Shown one piece after another: positions 22,680 to 34,844 of a stretch of DNA of 64,000 bases (within the stretch, counting starts at the first letter, position 1; every line of letters starts with the position of its first letter). The position numbers and the translations under genes were made by a program. This DNA comes from Isoetes taiwanensis. Lineage: Eukaryota; Streptophyta; Lycopodiopsida; Isoetales; Isoetaceae. The DNA lies in contig JAJEKV010000057.1 of assembly GCA_021234155.1 (NCBI GenBank), positions 6,169,821-6,233,820 on the forward strand, read 5' to 3'. The notes beneath the pieces were generated by a model. It ran no database searches, was not told the origin of the DNA, and was given only the letters and a program-made list of their open reading frames with translations.

Positions 22680-23400
22680 TATCATTCAAAATACCAAGAT
22701 CCAAAGTGGAGATACCATAGATGGGATTGACCTTGATAAAACTTTAGAGGGAAATTGGAATATAATACCTTCATCGTAAATAAACTTTTTAGGGAAAGCC
22801 TAATTGTTGATGTTGCAAATTGCCTTTTGATTTTCTTCCAAATATTTGGCCTTGGGTATCCGAACTTGTTCGCCATCGTTGCTCCATATCCCTATAATCG
22901 GTTTCTCCTTACCTTTTGTGTTATCCTTGGAGGAGCCACAGGTTTTTGCCGGAGGATACTTGGAGTAAGAGATGTTAAGATCAAAAATACCCGATTAGGA
23001 ATTTTGCAAGGGATTTTATCTTCCGTGTGGAGAAAATTTTCTTTGAATACAAAACAGATGGGAAGTTGGTTTTGGGAATGGATATTTGGATAATCTCACC
23101 CAAACCGCTGGCTATGGCTTTTGAGATGGGAGGCAATCCAAGAACCCATAGGAAGATTGGAGCTAGAAATCCGGTTAGCAGAATTTTATTAAACAAGTGG
23201 GTTTTGAAAAAAGGGTGAGAGATGAGCGCCTTTCTCTTTGGCGCCGGGACTGCGGGTACACCCAATCCCGATGGATGAGGCTTTGCTCAAGTCGTTCTCC
23301 AAGGGTCGGGTTTTGTGGCTCCCCTAAGGACATGAGAGAACCATTAAAGCAATTATAGTTCTAACTAGGGATAATCGCTCTAGAATAGCTTTTGGTGGTA
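22680..23400 (-). pseudogene. LINE ORF1-like (DUF4283-type) remnant
   Basis: The minus strand has an open segment (23265-22981) with FLAPIFLWVLGLPPISKAIASGLGEIIQI. It resembles the VRLPGLPLEYW...IASAIG core of the DUF4283 domain found in plant LINE ORF1 proteins. It is followed at 22876-22682 by a second short frame (ANKFGYPRPNIWKKIKRQ). ORF1 proteins bind LINE RNA. The copy is fragmentary and the left edge is uncertain. Confidence 0.45.
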
Positions 23401-23560
23401 GATCTTAAATGTTTTAACATGTACTTTCGGCAAGATCCTCTCTGCTTTGTAATCGCTCTCTCGTGGTTACTGGCACAACTCTCAAATTATTTGGCTATAG
23501 GCAACATTTGAGAGAGGAATCTTTTCCTCCCGAGGTCTCAAATGCTGGTTGGGTGGAACC

Positions 23561-25499
23561 CATTTTCATCAAGCAACATTCTTTGATCTTCACCCGCCAA
23601 GTCTTCTGATCTTGGGATTGTAGTTTGGAGGTTTGGGTGGGTGGCAAATTGATCCGCTATCCCCGGCCCTTCGTTTCCTCAAGTATTCCTAGTTTAACCA
23701 TTTTTTTTTCTTTCCGGTGATTGATGGGACTCATTTGCCCTTGTTAGATCTCCCTCATACCGCTTTTTTGGGTATGGTCGGTCAGGCCTTGATTAGGATG
23801 GCAGCTTTTCCCTTTTTTCTTCGTGATTTTCTTTTCCCTTTTCTTTTTTTACCCCTTTTTATAGAAAATAGAAAGTACGGCCTCTTTTCGCTTTTCTTTA
23901 TTTCAAAATTTCTTTGGTTCTTTTTCGCCCGTCTTCCTCGTTTCTTTCTTGTTCTCTCTCTTGAATTGATCTTTCCCCTGAACCATGAAATCCAAGGGGA
24001 CTATCAAGAAACTCCGCAAGTTTGAGGATCCTCGCCCTCCTCAAGAAGGGAGCCTATGAGTACAAAGACACTCCGACCCTCCTCGTTCAAAGTCGGGATC
24101 AAATCTTTGTTTTGATGACAAAAAGGACCCACCGATCAAGATGAAGGAGTTAAAGGTTGCATTTGACATAATCGAGGAGCAAAGAAGAGGCCGCAGAAAT
24201 TGTATGGGGGTGCGTAAAAGGAAGGACAAATCTTGGTCTCAGAAATTAGAGATGCAAAGACTCGAGAACCGCCGATAAGGAGGGGAAAGCTAGTGACATG
24301 GATCCGGTATGGCAAATGTTACAAAAAATTCAAGAAATGGACGCTCTTCTATCACCTTATCGAGTGAAAAACAGAGCACTCAAAGGAAGATTGCCGCAGC
24401 CTCAAAAAATCAGATATTTAGAAGGTCCATGACTCAAATGTCGTGATGCGCCAAGACTTTAGCTGAGGAGCTTGAAGATCTCGTGGAAATCAATAGCGCC
24501 CTTCGTTCGATCGTAATTTGGGAGGAAGCAGATGATCATGTGATTGAAAATTTTAGGAAAGGTTTCAAAAATAGGCTTCCCTTTGCCGCTGAGACCCTCA
24601 AAGAAGTAGAGATGGATTATAAACTTACCACCTCCTCTCAAGCTTCTACTAAATGCAAAATTGTCGACAAAGAATGGATACTTCCATCCCAACGATTGGG
24701 GAAAGTGAGATCGCCAAAACTGTACCCAAAGATCAAAGAGAAAAACGGACAAAAATAAAACAAAAGGTTTCTAAGCAAGTACTCAAATCTTCTGGTTCAT
24801 TATGGGCAAGCACGACAAGATCAATGGTAACTCTTATAAAACGCCTTGCTCAATTCTTGTGTTCCTAATAATGTTGCCAATCGATTCTATGAAATCTGAA
24901 ACTAATAATGGAGGTAAAGCGGATTTTTGGACCTCGCTATTATAGATAACTCGCTATTCTTAAAATATCGATCATGGCATCCTCGTCCATTTCCTCAAAA
25001 GTGTCCTCCGTTAAGTGTTGTGAAGCATTGGGTGACCAAAACTCGCTTGATCCCCATTCTCTCCATCCTTAAGTTAGATAGTAAAACTTTCCGGATCGTG
25101 AGAGCGCCCTATGATCTTAACTAAGAAAATATCCCTCATCTCGAGGCACCTCATGTACATCATGAAATGGGACCCTTCTACATTCGGTGACTTTTCTTTG
25201 ATCTCTACTGGCCCCAAACACCTTATCCTAACAATATCACGCTTGGGGAGTGCTACCGCCAACTTTTAGCAATAATTTTGTACTGCCTCAACCGTGGCAC
25301 AATTTTTGTGCCGCTCAATGCAAAAGGTCGTGCAAGCAATGAAGAATGAAAACGGGCTTTTAATTATCGACCGAATGCGATTATAAGGATAGATTCAAAG
25401 ATCCTTATATATAGAAAGGAAATATACTAAAATAAAAATTCAATAAATCAAATCTAAGATTCGGCTGAGATCAAGGCACCGAAAGGTGCACTATCATCC
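23561..25499. other. Decayed coding-like region, unidentified
   Basis: The plus strand around 23985-24760 reads in broken frames as a charged, helix-forming protein: KSKGTIKKLRKFEDPRPP, then KMKELKVAFDIIEEQRRG, then EELEDLVEINSALRSIVI and ENFRKGFKNRLPF. Frames change and stops intervene. The composition would fit a gag-like or coiled-coil protein of a retroelement, but I recognise no family. Nothing is seen in 25130-25499. Confidence 0.3.
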
Positions 25500-27860
25500 C
25501 TTTAGAGGATCAACACTCCTTAGAAGATTCCAAAGGAGTAGAGCTCACTTTGTCTAAGTCTCCGCTTGAGTTGAGCCCCGTGGAAGAATGCAATAATTGG
25601 TTCTATGTTGTTGAAACTTGGAAGGAGGAAGTGGTTTTGTGAACGTATCGGGGCTGCCATGTGATGAATATTACGACAAGGAATCGCGGATAGTCCCTTC
25701 TTGAACTTGTTTCCGAGATAATGAGAACGCACTTTCATGTGCTTGGATTTTTGATGGTATTTAAAATCTTTGTCGAAAGTGCTATGGCACTTTGGTTATC
25801 ACAAAAAATTATGATCTAAGCTCATGTCAAGGTGGAGATCATCTAGAATTTTGTGTAATTAAGCAGCTTCTGGGAGCCTCATAGGCGACTATGTGTACTC
25901 ATTTCCACGATAGATTGAGCAATGATTAATTGCTTTTATAACTCCAAGTGAAAATGCTGCCATTGAAAAGAAAGCAAGACTATGCTCCTTTCTGCTGCAC
26001 GTGAGGACATAAGGTCCAAAGCTCATTATTGGAAAGTGCTTGCCAACTTTCAATTATGTGCATGGGGATCTTAACGACACTGTGAGAAAGTTTCGTGCAC
26101 CATTGGATCGAAAAATTTTACGGTAGTATGATGTTGCGTGTAATGTGCATTATGCTTCTTTGGGCGCTATGACCTTCTTGGTTGTGGATGCAATCGGTGA
26201 TGGCGAACCGCATGTGCGGGGAAGAGAGATGTGGTACCAATAAAGCGAGATGGGAATGTTTGGGACTAGTAGGGATGATGATTCTGAAGGACATGCAAAT
26301 GGACCAGCTTTTGAAAGTGAAGGTTCAGAAGATAATGGCAAGGCAATGAGATCTTGAGGAGAGGAACGTGGGTTTAAAAGAGAGCTGCCTTGTTCTTTCT
26401 CGAGAATTGGACATCATGGCTATAGAAGAATTTTTTCTTGGCAGAATGAAATAGCTTATAACCTTTCTTTGTAGTGGAGTAGTCCTAAGGATGATTTTTA
26501 CGATTGAAGGCATTTTGAACTGGATGTTTGAGGTAGAGAGCATAAGCTAGCCATCCGAAAATGCCGTGATGGGAGAGATTTGGCCTTTCTTTGGACAAGA
26601 AGGGAGTGGGAGCACACCAGGCGATTGCGAATATAGACTGTTGTATTGAGTGCTTCAGTCCAAAAGTATTTGGGCAACTGGGCATGGATCAAGAGGCATC
26701 TAGCTTGATCTTTAAGGTTCTATTCATGCACTCTACCATACCATTTTGTACTAAACTTCCTGCCAATGTAGTTCTGTGCTCGATACCCTGGTCCTCACAA
26801 AATTTGGTGGTTGAGCAATGTTCTCCCCCATTATCTATCATAATGCTATTTGGTTCAGCGCCAAGCTGGATATGGACCCATTGACAATGGGCTTTCAAAA
26901 CAAAAAAAACTTTACTTCATAGAATTACAAAGTTAGATGCATCATCTATGAACGTGAGAAAAAATTGAGTACCTCCAATAGTGACAGGATGTGGCTCTGA
27001 GATATCTGAGTGGATTCAATCTCCTGGTGATGATGCAGGATGGTTTGAAACTGGGAATGGCAACCTATGTTGCTTGCCAAGTATGCAAATGGAGTAGGGC
27101 CCTTTAAGAGAGAAAAATTTTGGAAGTCATGTGACATCATCAATTGTATATTGAATACTCCTTGCTCTTGCATGCTCCCGTCATTGATGCCAAAGAGAGT
27201 TTTCAGATGTGGTATGTGTGGAGAATGCAGCTCCTACTGCAACAGAATATAGGTTATATAGATTTCCTTGGCAATTGCAATAGGCTAGGGTGTCTCTTTT
27301 GTTCTCGACCAATGATGGTAATTCTTCCATCTACTATAAGCAAGGCATATCCCAAGTCTTCAAGTTGGGCAACACAAATGAGATTGTGTTCTAAACCTGG
27401 AACCAAAAGAACATCGGATAAGATGAGAAACTTATCCTTAGATAAGTAAATCTTGGTTATGACTATTTTGGATGCTTTCAGGATGTCTCCATTGTTTGTT
27501 TTAACAAGTTACATGTTCTGCAGATCTCGGAGTTGAATGAAAGCAAGCTCCTCAGCTGTCATATGATTTGTTGCCGTATAATCAAGCCACCAAACTTGAC
27601 ACTTGAGCAGGTGGTCGTGAATGCATGAGCCTCCTTGAAATCGCCAGCTGTAGTAAAACTGGCAATGGCTAGTGCAAGAGCAACATTAGACACATGAGCT
27701 TCAGTATTTTTGGCTGTCAAATCAGCTTTTAGCTTCTAACTTCTATCTCGAAGATGATTGCATCGCTTGCAATAATCACATCGAAGCTTGGGCTTGGTCT
27801 CCACTGGTCTCTCAACTTTTGGCTTTGCTCTAGAGAACATGGCCACTTGGGCATCAACCA
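25500..27860 (-). pseudogene. Ty1-copia retrotransposon pol remnant
   Basis: In minus-strand order: a gag zinc knuckle scrap CDYCKRCNHLRDR (about 27770), a protease start WWLDYTATNHMTAEEL (about 27590, normally WxxDSGAT, so the active site is lost), and GVLLVPGLEHNL-type sequence. Next comes integrase with IDNGGEHCSTTKFCEDQGI and VQNGMVECMNRTLKIK (26898-26689, catalytic Asp and Glu present), then PKYFWTEALNTTVYIRNRL (26692-26620). After a gap where the reverse transcriptase should be, RNase H scraps follow: QSIVEMST (about 25915) and FTKPLPPSKFQQHR (about 25640). Many stops and frameshifts. The order gag-PR-IN-(RT)-RH is that of Ty1-copia. No LTR pair was recognised. Confidence 0.8.
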
Positions 27861-28519
27861 CTAAATGTTTATCAAATTGTGGGGCTCATGCATGTATTAT
27901 TCACAGATAAACAAGGAAAGAATTGCTGTGCTCAAAAATGCCAAACCACTGTTGTTGTACCATGTTCTAAGAGATAAATACTAGACATAATTAAGTTTTT
28001 GTAGGAGAGCATGAGTCCTTGGCTCTAGACATTAATTTTGTTGTCCATAATACAATCTCTACCTAGTGAGAAAGAGGCACAATAGGAATCACATGCACAC
28101 CTTAGGATCTCACGTATAACAAGATGGCATATTAAACGGGAGCAAATCGTCAAAATGGGAGCGAAGGGAATATTCCTCAAAGATTCTTTTTTTTCAAAAA
28201 AAAGGAGCTAAAGTGTGGTTTAAAATGTTTTGAACCCCCCCCCCAAAAAAAAAAATCACCAATTTTTTTGTGCAGAGAGAGAATTGATTATGTTAATGTG
28301 ACACTTTTCACAGCAATTAAAACTTCCTTAAAGTATGTTTTTGGAGAGAACATCTAATTTAAGAAAATATTGCTTTGAACCTAAATTTGAAGTGAAGTCT
28401 TCAACTGAAATTGTAGTATTTTCAAAAATTGAAGATAAAATCCTCATATTCACATGCAAAATTTACGCCTTTTCCTAAGACTCCGGTTATGTGCAAAAGT
28501 GTGAGGAGTGATGAAAGAG
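27861..28519. other. Intergenic, low-complexity runs
   Basis: No gene. A C9/A11 homopolymer pair lies near 28238-28258 and an A/T-rich stretch follows. Possibly the decayed flank of the copia element or of the transposase-like gene. Confidence 0.35.
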
Positions 28520-31500
28520 GGATCCAGCACATCATCGTGCTCGTTTATGCCTTCATCATCACCTTCACTTCTTTCACTATCACTTGAGGAAGTGCTAGAT
28601 TTATCTTCCTCGTCACTATCAACAGAGGGTGAAGCATTGCCACTCTTTTCATCTTTTTCCTCATAATTACAAGCTTTTTAAGCAAGTTGATCGATCCTTT
28701 GACGTAGATGATTGTCGATTTCAATTTGAAATCATGGCACAATATAGTCACGTCATGTAGGTTTAGCTCATCCCTACAACCTATTTTCTTGGCCTTTTTT
28801 TTTTTCCTTGGCTTCTCATTTCTAACTCATATCTACCTTCAAAAGTATTTTTTCAACGTGTAGCAAGCCGATTGAATCTTGAGCTTAGTCACTAAGCCTT
28901 CCTCCTTGATTGTATTGAGTACTTTGGCTATCCAAAAGATCGCTTTTTTTATCCTCTTCTGTTGGAAGAGCAATCGAAGATACCCTTGGCAATTTCTGTG
29001 ATATTACCTGGAGTCTCATTCTTGCGTTTTGGTCTGAGGTACACGACCCGGTCCTCATCTTCCTGTACTGGAGGTGCTACTGTAGCATTGCTGGAACCTG
29101 CCTGGTGTTGAGGTTGATGGAAGGCATTAGGCCACTCAAAAGGTTCCTGCAACTGCCTTAGAGTTAGGTTTTGAAGCATAATCTGTTGTTCAACAAAGAA
29201 ACTTCTCCACTATATTTGGTTCTCTTCTAAGAAGTACTTAAAGCCCCAAGGAAATTCCATTCTCAATTGCTTTTAAAGATTTCACTGGGGTACTTTTCTT
29301 TTGCTTTGACTCTTTTAGATTCTTCAAAGGAAGTTGCTCAGCATGTTCTACCAAAGAAGTGTCTGGAACAGATTTGAGGAAGTGCAACCCCTCTGCTGGA
29401 CTCCAGTCTTTAGTTGTATATTTCTTTCTCTATAAGAACTTTCTCCATTCTTTAAATAAAAACTTGATATGATGTTGAAAGGTAAGATCATTCAACTTAT
29501 TCACAGCTTGTTCTTTATCATAACGTCGAGAGAAAACAAATTCTCTAAAGTCAGCAATCTCCTTGAGAAGCTCAACCACTGGAATGGGAGTGTAAGAGTC
29601 TTCAATGATTCAAAAAGCAGGGAAGATAAAAAGTCTTGGCTTCTTCTAAGGCGCTTATCGAAAAATCTCTTTGAACATCTACTCTATTTGATCGTGAGTG
29701 TGGCCTACAAGTAAGAATTGAGCTTTATTTTTCTGAAGATCCCTAGCTCCACTAGCATGGCACAGTAAGCAAAGAGTGTTTGGTTCTTGTTCTCTCTGGT
29801 GGTATTGTCAAGTTTCAGGTAGAGCATTGGTGGTAATTGCTCTTGTTCACAAAGCACCTTGTTAAGAATTATATTGTGATGTTCGGGTCACCATGCAAGT
29901 TAGGATACGTTAAAAAGACTTTGCACTTCATACTTTCTTTGAAGATCGTAACTCCAACTAGATGGACCTTAACAAAGCATTCCTCTGGCACATCTTTAGG
30001 AATATTCAAAAAATGAGGTAGAGTTGTTATGCGTTTTTATCCATTCCATCAATCACAAATGCATACATATCCCGCAAGAGACATTCAAGAGCTTTTTTCT
30101 GTGCTTAGCAAGTTTCCTTCTCTCGGCTATTTGTTGTTCACGGTGTCTAGCAAGATTTTGTTGAACAATATATGTTGAAGAAATCAGGTCAGAACAAACC
30201 TATGAAGCAAGTACTGGGAATGAAAAAACTTTAACTTACTTCTTTCAACCCCAGTCTTTACAATTTATTTTTGACTCTTCAATTCTGCACACCTTGAGCA
30301 AACGGACATCCTATGTTTTCGAGGAATTTTCACGAGACCGAATTCACTCTTCCAAATCCGCCAGAAGTGTGAGTAAGAGATGTGTTGAGACTGCATGCAT
30401 ATCTCCTTATATTCTTGGAAGACATCTTTCTTTGTGATGTTGTCAGTCAAATGATACATATTGCTATTATGCAACTTTTCACATGTTTCTCTAAAATATT
30501 TCTCCATCCATGTGACAGCAGCCAGGGTGTGCATTGTTATCATCCTTCTTGGCCCACATTGATCGTCAATGGATGTATTTTTATCCAGTCCCTTGTGTAT
30601 CCGAGACATTCTAGTGGACCCTAAATGGTGGACAACCATAAAACATTTACGGCATACTTGTTCCACGGTTTATGTAATACAAGAATGTGTGGGCGTTCTG
30701 GTCTTACAGATAAGCTAAATAGGCATTCAGTTTGCTAGAGTCATAGAACTGTAATTGTCTCTAACTGCACGCTAGCCATGTTGAATTTGTTGATGCAATC
30801 CAGTGAACATCATTTAGTAGTTTTTTAGAAGTCTCCTCATTTTCTACTCATCAAAAAGATTTCTTCTTCTTACAGAGGAACATGCTCTCAAGCTAAAATC
30901 CACCTTGAATTTCTTGGAAGATTGGCTAGAGAACGTGTAATCTCGTTGCTCCTCCTTAGAGTTCACCCCTCGTTCATCATCTGAGGAGAGAGCAACTCTA
31001 GGAATCATCTCCTCTTCCCACAATGGTGTGCTTGTAGACGAAAATAAACCATGTGAAGTGTACGGGAAAATGCGGGGCCTGATGTTAAAAGTAGGGGACG
31101 GCCCATAAGATGTTGTGGCAAATGATGTTGTGGCAGCATGTTGTTGAGGAGGCATTTCAAATGTTTCTCTCAGAGCATCTTGAAATTCTGCATAGCCATG
31201 TGTCACATGCATTGTTGGAACAGGTGCAGAAGCTATAACATCATCCTCATTTGTAGTAAAGTCATGGTGTGAGAAGTTATAAAGAATCTTGCATTCCTCA
31301 TAACATGCTGCGGACTTTACACTTCTAATTGGAGTAGGTGAAACTACAAATGGAGGTGGCGATGCGCTCGAATCACCTATTGAGATCTTTCATCTAGTGC
31401 CGGCCAGGACTTGGTGATGGTTGAAAAGGTGGTGGTACTCTGTTAGTTGCTGGACTGAGAGTGTCCTCAAGAAGCAACAAAGATTTTGTTGAGACTGGTG

Positions 31501-31620
31501 TTGGAGAAGTGTCAGCATCAGGGGGAAACACATTTTGGCCAGGTGTTTCCTCTGATGAAGAGGAACCAGAGACAATGAATGGGGGTGGAAGTCTGTTTTG
31601 AACAGGTTTAGCCATCCTCA
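28520..31620 (-). pseudogene. Transposase-like pseudogene of an uncharacterised family (DGMD and GHTH motifs)
   Basis: From about 31615 downward: a Pro/Ser-rich N terminus with the phrases LPPPFIVSGSSSSEE and, after a frameshift near 31395, ASPPPFVVSPTPIRS. Then a helix- and charge-rich block (31212-30844). A better preserved core (30666-30265) has KKDVFQEYKEICMQSQ, SHFWRIWKSEFGLVKIPRK and CSRC. Then YAFVIDGMDKN (DGMD at about 30039-30050) and FLLVGHTHDQIE (GHTH at 29694-29705). The end is an acidic/serine-rich tail (about 28720-28540). I recall this order (FxRxW...VKIP...CxxC, DGMD, GHTHxxID) from a family of transposon-like proteins in algae and early-diverging plants and animals. The recall is from memory and not checked. 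At least five frame changes or stops. Probably a dead DNA-transposon or integrase-like gene. Confidence 0.55.
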
Positions 31621-31737
31621 ACAACTGCAAATGGAAAGTGAAGGTAAATAACCAAGATGTCTGTTGTGCTACTGCTAATCGAGAATATAAAATGGTTTTG
31701 AAGGAGAAAGAAATTATTTAGAAGGAAACCAAAAAGC

Positions 31738-31949
31738 TATTCCAGAATACACTTTAGTCCAACGCACAAAGCCCAAGTATATTCTGGAATACACATTGGC
31801 TTCAGTTGTTGGACTAAAGTGTATTTCGGAATACATTTTCAATTAATGAGTAAGGCCAAAGTGTATTCTTTGGCTTTCGTTATTCAGCAAAAGTGTATAC
31901 CAGAATATACTTTAGTCCAACAAGGAAAGATAGTGTGTATTCTGTAATA
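31738..31949. repeat. Palindrome array, block 1 (TATTCYRGAATA type)
   Basis: Copies at 31738-31749 (TATTCCAGAATA), 31780-31791 (TATTCTGGAATA), 31822-31833 (TATTTCGGAATA), 31896-31909 (variant) and 31938-31949 (TATTCTGTAATA). A companion word CTTTAGTCCAAC or its reverse complement GTTGGACTAAAG accompanies several of them, so the units occur in both orientations. The block lies just upstream (minus strand) of the transposase-like gene, where subterminal or regulatory protein-binding sites would be expected. Confidence 0.8.
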
Positions 31950-33853
31950 CATTTTGGCTTTGTGTAGAATGTTGTTTGTCTTATCTCGAGTTCTTTAGGT
32001 GTTTTCCAGACTACAAATGTGTTTTTTAACTATAAAAAGTCTAAAATATTTTGGAAGTAGCTGTCTATTTCTTCATTAAGCTTTTTTACCAAAGCCTATT
32101 TTTGTCGTGTTTAGGATCTTATTTTTGTGATTTGTATCCCAGAGTACGTTTTACAGTATGATTTGTCCTCTTTTTTGGTGCATCTAACAACAACTTTCTT
32201 ACAAGCAAGGTGCACGCCAGAAATCTACGGGGGTACCATCAAGATTACAAAGAAGCCACACCCATAGAAGAACGTTGACACGGCTTCTTGAGCCGGCTAT
32301 TCTGATTAAGCACAAACTCGTTCATGACAAAGGGGCACCTAACGAAAGTACAATACAATAATGTTCTTGCATGTAATGTCCAAAAGCCACGGAAATAAAA
32401 GGTATCTTTACGCAAGTGAGTTTGATTGCATAAGGCGGATAAGAGACATTTCCAGGCTGGCGGCCGAGTCCAAACAAAGGTGGAAGGACCTCCTTTAAAA
32501 TATCACAAGGTTTTATTATTCTTGACAAAGCCTATTTCAAACTGTCTAGGGTGAAGCGACCTTTTGTACAAGATATGGCTCACTACTCGCACAAAGGAAA
32601 GACTTTTCGCCTAATTGGCCGAGTTCGAAAGAGTCAAAGTGAAGACTTTGCCTACAATGAGTCAAAGCAACGAGGGGTATGGGGTGATATTGGATTGCGG
32701 GGAAGGTGATTCTTCCAAGAGGCGAGGATGCAAAAAGTTCAAGAGTCCGTCAAAGAACAAGTTGTAAAATGAAAGAGGCCAAGAGGTTGTTGTTGTTAAG
32801 GGCGAAGAAAAAGAAGACAATGGAAATAGTTGTGGCGGATACTCAAAAAAAAAAAATCCTAAAAACAAAAGGCAAGGGCAAAGCACCAGGTGTGGCTATG
32901 AGCGAAAGAAGGTGGACAAAATGACCCGAAAAGAATGGAAGAGATAAAGCTGGCTGAAGTTTGTGCAAGGAGTTATTTATCTGCCGGTGACTTGTATGAA
33001 ACTGCCCCAAAGAATGAAGCGGGAGAAAGGCCGCCGGGTTGAAAAAATTTATCACGAATCACTTGAGGAACTGAAAGCAGAATTAGGAACAACTCTAACA
33101 CTCACATATATGGCTCCCATTGTGGTGCTTGTGGGCGAGAACCACGGTTACCTGAGACCCACAAAAGTATGACCGAGAGAAAATGCCCACACGCATACCG
33201 CATTATGTTTTGGGAGGAAACCATAACTTCAAGGCAAGAAGACAAGCGTACAAAGAAAATACAATTCCGGATATACTTTACGTTCTCCTAAACTAGTGGC
33301 TAACAAGCATAATCTGAATAATTGAGTGCAAACTCAAAATGAGTTTTGTAAACAAGCTCGAGTTCATGCATGGAGTTAAGTCATCTTCAAGGAAAAGTCT
33401 ACGGTGGCGACCTGAAGAAGCCTACACCTCGTTAGAGCTTAAAGAAACATGTGCAATAGAGTGTTGCCTTAAATCTGGCCGAGGCCAATAAAAAGAACCT
33501 CACAATTGGTTTTCGGTTCTTGTTCGAGAGGGCAGTGCATTACCAATCGAAAGTCATTTGCGAGATATGGGAGCTTTAATTACCATGTTTGAGCCGGGAG
33601 GCGAAGAGCAAGGGAGAGGTTTTTCAAAAAATAAAGGCTCGGGCGTCCCAAAAAAAGAAATGACAATTCTTGTATGGAGAGAGCTATAAGGGTTCTGAGA
33701 CTTCAACCTATTAGAAAGGCTTTTTAAAAGGTGGTGGACAAGGAGTTCACATTAGAAAGATCTCTAACGAGTTGCACAAGTAAGTTTCTTCATTGTATGT
33801 TTGTTTTGCATCTTGAAGTTGTTTAAAGCGTGCATTACAATTTGGACAAAATG
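31950..33853 (+). other. Decayed coding-like region upstream of the methyltransferase-like gene
   Basis: Broken plus-strand frames with strongly basic, lysine-rich composition: SSKRRGCKKFKSPSKNK near 32710, KKKNPKNKRQGQ near 32860, VEKIYHESLEELKAELG near 33040-33090, ending in VHIRKISNELHK before a GTAAGT donor-like site at about 33782. They may be upstream exons of the gene at 33987 onward. I could not join them in phase, and no family is recognised. Confidence 0.25.
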
Positions 33854-33990
33854 TGATTCGAATACACCTCCACTGTGGTTAGAGTGCGGATGTGTATTTT
33901 GGAATACACCTTCAAAAAGCGTGAAGGAATAAAATTGTATTTTCTAGTACATTTTTTCGAGCTAGAAAATCAAATGTGTATTCTAGAATA
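33854..33990. repeat. Palindrome array, block 2
   Basis: Copies at 33854-33865 (ATTCGAATA core), 33895-33906 (TATTTTGGAATA), 33938-33951 (variant with CTAGTACA) and 33979-33990 (TATTCTAGAATA, a perfect palindrome). Several are flanked by GTG and CAC. Same unit as in 31738-31949. Confidence 0.7.
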
Positions 33991-34387
33991 CCTTACACTT
34001 CTTTGAGGCGACAAAATCGGTAGAGAGAAGGATGGTAGAAGTTGGAGATTCTGGACTGACGGTTCACCATGTTGAAACGAGAATAATTTGTTCTCATGGA
34101 TTCATAGTATTTGCACAAAAAATGGTGGGGTGTGTGAAGCCACATTATTTTACTCCCATCATTGTTGATATTTCTTATGGCTTTAAAATTAAAGACAGCC
34201 GTTACGATGATTGGGCATTCATGCACACTAAGTTCAACAACTTCATCGAAGGATTCCAGAAGATGACAACAGCTAAGCACTGGAGGCTGGTTGTTTTTCA
34301 TTCTAGCATGCAAGTTGACCTGGTTGAGGCCAGCTTCAAAAAGTATTTTGGGTCCTCCGACCAAGCGGGCTATGAGAATTTGGTTTG

Positions 34388-34567
34388 GTAAATTTCCTAT
34401 TCTGGAATACATTGTTTTCCGTGGTTGTGTTTTTACCTTATGGTTGTATTTTACTAAAACAAGTACTTTTCCTCTTTTGCTTTTATTCTGGAATAGGAAG
34501 CGTGAAATCTTTTTACTTCTTCTTAACATTTGTTCTTCTTACTAACTAGACTTGTTTTTATCCTTAG
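34388..34567 (+). other. Predicted intron of the methyltransferase-like gene
   Basis: It starts GTAAATTTCC and ends TTTTTATCCTTAG, 180 nt. Splicing joins TG/G to TAC in frame (tryptophan, tyrosine, lysine). It holds two perfect copies of the palindrome (34398-34409 and 34484-34495). Confidence 0.5.
34398..34495. repeat. Palindrome array, block 3 (intronic)
   Basis: Two copies of TATTCTGGAATA, at 34398-34409 and 34484-34495, inside the predicted intron at 34388-34567. Confidence 0.8.
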
Positions 34568-34844
34568 GTACAAAACCAACATCAACTACCATCTTTGGAG
34601 GTCCTGGTTGTTGAGCAAAGTCGAATATCTTCACGTTGCTTACTGGAGCTTCGATGCAAGAGGGTTATGGAGCACTTTAGCACTGCTCCTTGCTCAAACT
34701 TCTCCAATGTTTTGGAGTTTCCAGGAGTGTTGCAGAAGCTGCAAGACTCAACTGCGCAGGGCTGAATGTAAATCATTACCAGAAGCCCCAGAAGCTTATC
34801 AACCTTTCACGTCAAGGTAGCCTATGCACTTAAAAAGGGCCGCA

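Larger units (their letters stand above)
17389..23560 (-). mobile_element. L1-type LINE, internally deleted and split by a Helitron
   Basis: The minus-strand element begins around 23.5 kb (left boundary not fixed) and ends at a 22-nt A tail, seen as T at 17389-17410. In order it holds an ORF1-like segment (about 23400-22680), the first codons of an APE-type endonuclease, a deletion of most of that domain, pre-RT and RT sequence to 21819, the inserted Helitron (19933-21818), then the remaining RT and a zf-RVT region down to about 18100. It carries stops and frameshifts and cannot encode a working protein. I did not find a convincing target-site duplication. Confidence 0.8.

Noticed and set aside
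14918-29180. Relationship between the open frame at 14918-15241 and the 28949-29179 frame, both with SSN(A/G)T(V/G) motifs
   Set aside because: The similarity is a few residues in a Gln/Ser-rich context and could be chance.
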